A program made the position numbers and the translations under genes. DNA of 38,253 bases from Candidatus Poribacteria bacterium. GTDB lineage: Bacteria; Poribacteria; WGA-4E; WGA-3G. Positions 34,598 to 38,253 of this stretch are shown here, piece after piece (the stretch's first letter is position 1; every line of letters begins with the position of its first letter). The stretch spans positions 1 to 38,253 of the forward strand of contig JAPPNJ010000081.1 of assembly GCA_028818705.1 (NCBI GenBank). The letters run 5' to 3'. The notes beneath the pieces were generated by a model. That model saw only the letters and a list, made by a program, of their open reading frames with translations, was not told the origin of the DNA and ran no database searches.

Positions 34598-36673
34598 TTA
34601 GACGTTCCTCAGATCGAGTTCCTGCACCATTGTAGCAGTAACTCCTCTGTCTTGGGTGACTGTGAGTTGATAGCTGGCAGCAATTCTATCTCGAATTGCG
34701 TCAAGTTTATCGTCAACAACCTCTTGATCAGTTGAAAGCAGAATGACTTGTCCTTGACGATCAGTGAACGTCTTAAGAACTCCAAGACGTTGTTCGCGGC
34801 TTAGGCGGGCCAGCGGCGTATCAACGATAAATGGAAAAGTTCTACCACTAACCTTGGTAATAGCCGTGATCAATGCTTGTGTAAATACTTGGCTTGCACC
34901 TGCCGACTTGTCGATTTGGTGAAGATCAGAACCGTCGACGGCAAGTAATCTCACCTCGCAGTCTGTCGATATGTCGATGCGTTCCACACGGTCCGACATA
35001 TGAGCCATCTCCTTCCAAGCCCTAGTCATTTCATCTGCGACCTCGTTGACTTCGAAGGGTACTGCGTCCCTAAGAAGTTCGTCGACTAATGCAGCATATG
35101 CGTCAGCTTTCTCCGCATGTCGAAGTGCCGGGGCACGCAAGTCTCTACTTGACATATATCGTGCCAATTCTTTTTGTTTCTGGCTAAGCTCCGCTGTAGT
35201 TGAATCGATCTCTCGTTGTGCCGCTTCTCTTTGTTCTTTGTATCGGCCAGACTGTTCCATCAACTCTTTAAGCCGCTTCGTTTGCTCCTCGACTATAGGA
35301 GCGACCCGTTCAAGTTCAAGATGCTCCCTTTTCTTAGCTTCTGCTGTTGCACGAGCACTCTCGAATTGTGCGACGTAGTCAGCAGCTTCTGATGCCGAAT
35401 GCTGGTCAATAGCTGTTAGACGGTTAATCGTTCCGGCGCGAGTAGTCCCAGTTAGAGCCGTGTGGAGATAACCATCAGCGCAGTCCTCAGGTGGTGGATG
35501 CCATAGTGCGTGCCAAGCTGCTTTAGCCGCTTGAATGACTGCATCGTGGCAGTTGTCACTAATGGGTGGCTGCAACTGACTAATCTTTTCGGAAAGATCG
35601 CTGACAAAGCGCTCAAGGTTCCGGTTGCCCTCGTTTCGGCCAGTTTCCCAAATTTCCCGTTTTGCTTCGGATCTCAAACAAGAAATTGTTTCCCTTCTAA
35701 GGGATGCTCCGGCGATTGCAAGTGCCATGTCGCCGGCTAGCAATGTCGTCAAGTTTAAAATTGCCCGCTGGGCTTCGTCTCGATGCCGACTCTCGTCCTC
35801 TAGCAGGCTCTTCGCCAAGGCTACAGCACCTTCTTCTCTTCCACGAAGTTGCTGAGTGAGATCTTCAATTTCACCATCTAAACTCTGGAGTTCTTCAATA
35901 GCCTTGTCGCGCTCTAATTTTTTTGCATCGAGACGGTTCTCTAACCCATCGATTGCTTCCTTCACCGCGTTTACAGTGTCATCGGACGGGCTAGCCACTT
36001 GGGTACGCCTGTTTTGCGCATATCTTCCCAACGACTCTTTTAGACTGTGGAGAACGGGCAACCCAAGTAAGCCCTCTATACCCAGACGTACTTGCTCGTT
36101 CATATTACGATTGGCATATCGTTGGACTTGTTCCCCATCAAACAGAAAAAACTCTGCAAGACTTGGATGCAGAAAACGCTGAGCGATCCAATTGCTGTAC
36201 CACAGATTTCGGTCTGGTTCAGCGACGGGTGGTGCGAGGAGACTACCAGACTGTCCATCATAAATATCCAGTTGATCATCGGCTATCCTATGAGCACCAT
36301 TGGCTCGGAAATGCCAAGTCCTTTTGATTTCTATCCGATCGCCGTTTTCATCCTCCCATTCAAGTTTCACGACACATTTCGGGGTTCCAGATTCTATTGC
36401 ATGTCTATGCAGAGTGCCTTCGAGGAAATTGCTGTAGCTCGCCTTGATTCGCTCACTGGCATCATTGTTGGTCCCAGCGCGTGCACGAGGCACAAGAGGT
36501 AACCCATCCCGGCCAAACAGACCCAGCGCGACGGCCTCAAAGAACGAAGTCTTACCATACTCGTTTGGGGCCATCACGAGAATAACATTCTTGCTATCCA
36601 ACGGACGTGGAAATTCAAAACGAGCACTACGGTAGGAGCGCCAGTTAATGAGTTCTACGAAACGTAGATGCAT
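34598..36673 (-). CDS. dndD: DNA sulfur modification ATPase DndD
   Basis: This is a 691-residue SMC-like ATPase of the DndD family. Walker A is APNEYGKT (35-42). Coiled coils span about 210-300 and 430-520. The Walker B segment is FPFIVDTPL (about 613-621), preceded by a signature region around AGASQVFTQAL. DndD opens or structures DNA during phosphorothioation by DndC. The length matches the family (about 650-700), and no zinc hook is seen. Its ATG shares one base with the stop of the upstream small gene (TGATG), and the dndE fusion begins two bases after its stop. It sits in a tightly packed operon of small gene, dndD, dndE. Confidence 0.92.
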   Translation of the reverse strand: MHLRFVELINWRSYRSARFEFPRPLDSKNVILVMAPNEYGKTSFFEAVALGLFGRDGLPLVPRARAGTNNDASERIKASYSNFLEGTLHRHAIESGTPKCVVKLEWEDENGDRIEIKRTWHFRANGAHRIADDQLDIYDGQSGSLLAPPVAEPDRNLWYSNWIAQRFLHPSLAEFFLFDGEQVQRYANRNMNEQVRLGIEGLLGLPVLHSLKESLGRYAQNRRTQVASPSDDTVNAVKEAIDGLENRLDAKKLERDKAIEELQSLDGEIEDLTQQLRGREEGAVALAKSLLEDESRHRDEAQRAILNLTTLLAGDMALAIAGASLRRETISCLRSEAKREIWETGRNEGNRNLERFVSDLSEKISQLQPPISDNCHDAVIQAAKAAWHALWHPPPEDCADGYLHTALTGTTRAGTINRLTAIDQHSASEAADYVAQFESARATAEAKKREHLELERVAPIVEEQTKRLKELMEQSGRYKEQREAAQREIDSTTAELSQKQKELARYMSSRDLRAPALRHAEKADAYAALVDELLRDAVPFEVNEVADEMTRAWKEMAHMSDRVERIDISTDCEVRLLAVDGSDLHQIDKSAGASQVFTQALITAITKVSGRTFPFIVDTPLARLSREQRLGVLKTFTDRQGQVILLSTDQEVVDDKLDAIRDRIAASYQLTVTQDRGVTATMVQELDLRNV

Positions 36674-36876
36674 CAGCTCTCCTCACCATCGAGAACGTCA
36701 AAAATTTCGTCAAATTCGTTCCATAAACCATGTTTCTTTAATTTTCCTACTTGTTTGATCTCAGCTTCAAGGAGTAGTTCTAGAGTTCCCATATCCAAAC
36801 CAGCCGCCTTGCATTTCTTACGAACCAGTTGCTGGCCTTTCTCGCTTCGCATCAAAACGACAACGTTTTCAGTCAA
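36673..36876 (-). CDS. Small DNA-modification-associated protein
   Basis: This is a 67-residue charged helical protein (KGQQLVRKKCKAAG near the middle, acidic end FDVLDGEES). The TTG at 36876 is the likely start, because GGAGGA lies eight bases upstream; a later ATG (Met9) is the alternative. Its stop overlaps the dndD ATG by one base. Small proteins like this occur beside dnd-type operons and carry the generic name of DNA modification system-associated small protein; I recall the name but cannot verify that this is a member. It may be a DndD partner or assembly factor. No dndB repressor is present upstream, so a regulatory role is possible. Confidence 0.7.
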   Translation of the reverse strand: MTENVVVLMRSEKGQQLVRKKCKAAGLDMGTLELLLEAEIKQVGKLKKHGLWNEFDEIFDVLDGEES

Positions 36877-36880
36877 TGCA

Positions 36881-37123
36881 TCAATCCTCCACCATTACCC
36901 AAACCCCTACTCTTGGGAATTTCTCTTTGTCCCTGTAATGTTGCCATCGACCCTCAGAAATCGAAATTTCCGTACCTCTGCATGGCTGCTCAATAGCGTT
37001 GGGCTCCCTCTTGAAGATTTGGAGTTTATCGAGAATCTCTATATGTGTCACCATAAACAACATTTTGTGGCTGGAACACCCGGATCGGAGAAGTCGACTC
37101 TCGTATTGCAGCCCACCGAACAT
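36881..37123 (-). pseudogene. Possible remnant gene just upstream of the dnd operon
   Basis: An 80-codon minus frame stops four bases before the TTG of the small dnd gene, and its last codons contain the ribosome site for that gene. Its C-terminal part (SISEGRWQHYRDKEKF) looks protein-like, while the N-terminus does not. It may be the tail of a truncated upstream gene, or a leader peptide. The family is not recognised. If it is not coding, this segment should hold the dnd promoter. Confidence 0.3.
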
Positions 37124-37140
37124 GTCTGACCTTAGGAATC

Positions 37141-37440
37141 TTATGCCGATCTGCCCGGCAATTCCGGCGCGACTTGGGAAATATTTCTGCTGATTTCCTC
37201 CATTTCTTCCTCACGTCCAGCTTTTTCCATGTCGCGAATGATGGCCTGCGCGGTGAACATGGCGGAGCGTAGCAAATGGATTTCCGCCTCCGTGCGGGGC
37301 CATTCGCTGCGCTCCAGGCCCTTCATCGTGAGTTCGACCACGAGTCTATTCGGAGACACATCCCGCTTGTCCGCCTCTTTTTCAACGCGTTTCCACTGCT
37401 CGGACGTGAAACGGATGTTCTTCTGTGCCGTCTGCGCCAT
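37141..37440 (-). CDS. Ribbon-helix-helix / MobC-like small protein
   Basis: This is a 99-residue protein with an N-terminal ribbon-helix-helix. The strand KNIRFTSEQW is followed by two helices with RLVVELTMKGL, and a helical C-terminal tail continues to residue 99. Proteins of this kind act in plasmid or ICE mobilisation (MobC, TraJ-like) or as antitoxin-type repressors. The ATG at 37440 is chosen because AGGAGG lies ten bases upstream; a longer frame back to 37518 adds poor sequence. Inverted and direct repeats in the upstream region (37572-37735) could be its binding sites. It marks the edge of the mobile-element backbone. Confidence 0.7.
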   Translation of the reverse strand: MAQTAQKNIRFTSEQWKRVEKEADKRDVSPNRLVVELTMKGLERSEWPRTEAEIHLLRSAMFTAQAIIRDMEKAGREEEMEEISRNISQVAPELPGRSA

Positions 37441-37571
37441 TCGTTTTGTTCCTCCTATCGTGAAGATTTTCATCGATTCCGGTCCCGAAACGACCGTAAA
37501 ATTCTCGTTTCCTTTCACCGAACACGGTCGTCGCGAACCGGGAAGGTCTCGATCCGATGCCGGAAATCGAC

Positions 37572-37735
37572 AATACCAAATCGGTATTCATCATAGCGCA
37601 GCGCAGGCCTGAGCGCCACCAATTTGGTATCCTGCAGGAAATCCCCGAGTTACGCCGTATTACGAAGAGCATACGCCACTCTTAAGTGCAGGGATTTCAA
37701 AAGGTTTGCGTGCCACCAGATTGGTATTACATATA
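37572..37735. repeat. Iteron-like repeats upstream of the RHH gene
   Basis: GCCACCAATTTGGTAT (37615-37630) recurs as GCCACCAGATTGGTAT (37712-37727), 97 bases on with two mismatches. ATACCAAAT at 37573-37581 is an inverted copy of the core, inside AATACC-N5-GGTATT (37572-37588). The second copy is followed by ATACC, making GGTAT-N5-ATACC (37723-37737). GAAATCCC (37638) and GGGATTTC (37691) form a further inverted pair between the copies. This could be operator, oriT or replication-iteron DNA. The rest of 37740-38033 is GC-rich and holds no supported gene. Confidence 0.5.
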
Positions 37736-38033
37736 CCGGCACGACTATAGTGCGCAGTTGGGTGAAGCATCAAGGCGGGGCGCAGGGGATCGCGCTCATT
37801 CGCAGTCCCCGCGACACCCCGCATCGGAGGTGCGTCCGGTGTGAAATCCGAAGCGCCGAAGGGCGTCAGATTGCCGAATTCGTGGGAACGAGAGATGGGA
37901 AAACCAGCGCCGGCGAACATGGCGAGCGGGAGCCGCCGCGGCGACTGAGCGGGAAGAAGCGAGAGGAGCGATGCGGGGAGGAGTGGACGAAGGCGTGAAG
38001 AAGGGCCGCGCCGCCGGGGCTGGCGACGCGACC

Positions 38034-38047
38034 CGTGAGCGTTCACG
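38034..38047 (-). terminator. Short hairpin at the end of the DUF2493 gene
   Basis: CGTGA (38034-38038) and TCACG (38043-38047) form a five-pair hairpin with a four-base loop immediately after the stop codon of the right-edge gene. It has no T-tract, so it is a weak terminator at best. Confidence 0.25.
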
Positions 38048-38253
38048 TCAGGCGGCGATTTTCTGGACGGGGATGCCGAGGGCTTTTGCCTTGTCGACGA
38101 GGTTGTCCGTGATGCCCGAACCGGGGAACGCGACCACGCCCTTGGGGAGGAGGTTGAGCAGTTCGTCGTTCCTGCGGAAGGGAGCGGCTCGACCGTGTGC
38201 GTCCCAGTCGGGCTTGCAGACGATCTGGTGGACGCCGTTCCGCTCGGCCCATC
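38048..38253 (-). CDS. DUF2493 SLOG-fold protein, C-terminal part, cut by window edge
   Basis: This is a partial gene with a TGA at 38050-38048 and no start in the window; 68 codons are visible. The reading frame gives IVCKPDWDAHG, FRRNDELL and VVAFPGSGIT, the conserved core of the DUF2493 (YspA-like SLOG) family. Such proteins bind nucleotides or nucleic acid and are common on plasmids and integrative elements. A shorter open frame on the same strand is only a shadow. The strong GC bias matches the adjacent non-coding DNA and differs from the dnd operon. The identification is good, but the function in the element is not established. Confidence 0.82.
   Translation of the reverse strand, partial: WAERNGVHQIVCKPDWDAHGRAAPFRRNDELLNLLPKGVVAFPGSGITDNLVDKAKALGIPVQKIAA

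Noticed and set aside
37624..38046. Two overlapping opposite-strand frames of about 125 codons
   Set aside because: Both have biased, non-globular composition and lie in GC-rich non-coding DNA.
38043..38252. 69-codon minus frame at the right edge
   Set aside because: Its product is an Arg/Pro-rich shadow; the neighbouring frame on the same strand gives the conserved DUF2493 core.
1..38253. CRISPR array, tRNA or rRNA genes, intact insertion sequence, integrase
   Set aside because: No regularly spaced repeats, tRNA-like cloverleaf, or transposase/recombinase domain was found by reading the window.

Overview
This 38.3 kb window is a dense anti-phage and accessory-gene island, not housekeeping chromosome. 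No ribosomal, tRNA or core metabolic gene is visible. Domain types and the plasmid/ICE-like right edge (a ribbon-helix-helix protein and a DUF2493 SLOG protein) suggest a proteobacterium, perhaps an alphaproteobacterium; that is inference, and no taxonomic marker is present. Base composition shifts from module to module: abiE, hipBA and the right edge are visibly GC-rich, the rest is near-balanced or AT-rich. This fits modules acquired at different times.

Layout, left to right. (1) 0.3-1.5 kb, minus: an XRE repressor and an ImmA/IrrE-type zinc peptidase. (2) 1.8-3.4 kb, plus: a class 3 lipase and a YegP-like DUF1508 protein, with a start-stop mini-ORF between them. (3) 3.8-6.2 kb, minus: AbiEi/AbiEii type IV toxin-antitoxin plus a third gene, probably gamma-glutamylcyclotransferase-like. 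(4) 7.0-13.1 kb, plus: a complete Shango system (TerB protein, DUF2791-type ATPase, Lhr-like helicase). (5) 13.6-19.7 kb, minus: an AddA/RecB-like helicase-nuclease and an AddB-like nuclease that has lost its ATPase loop. (6) 19.9-21.2 kb: decayed fragments and a 4-fold beta flower protein. (7) 22.0-23.7 kb, plus: HipB/HipA. (8) 24.7-29.5 kb, plus: a YhaO/YhaN (SbcD/SbcC-like) nuclease-ATPase pair. (9) 29.9-36.9 kb, minus: a DNA phosphorothioation operon (small protein, DndD, DndE fused to a HerA-like ATPase, DndC) ending in a DUF262-HNH nuclease. (10) 37.1-38.25 kb, minus: mobile-element backbone.

How the parts may work together: Shango, the AddAB-like pair and the YhaO/YhaN pair are all DNA-end or translocating-ATPase machines and lie close together, so they may cooperate or simply have been collected. 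In the Dnd operon, DndC/D/E would write the sulfur mark, and the DUF262-HNH protein would be the restriction effector. There is no dndA (a chromosomal IscS is presumably used), no dndB and no dndFGH. HipBA, AbiE and XRE/ImmA are toxin-antitoxin or regulatory units.

Three degenerate copies of one intergenic repeat sit at module junctions (about 6.3, 13.4 and 21.3 kb). Long gene-poor stretches at 6.2-7.0, 13.1-13.6, 19.7-20.9, 21.2-22.0 and 23.7-24.7 kb hold decayed sequence.
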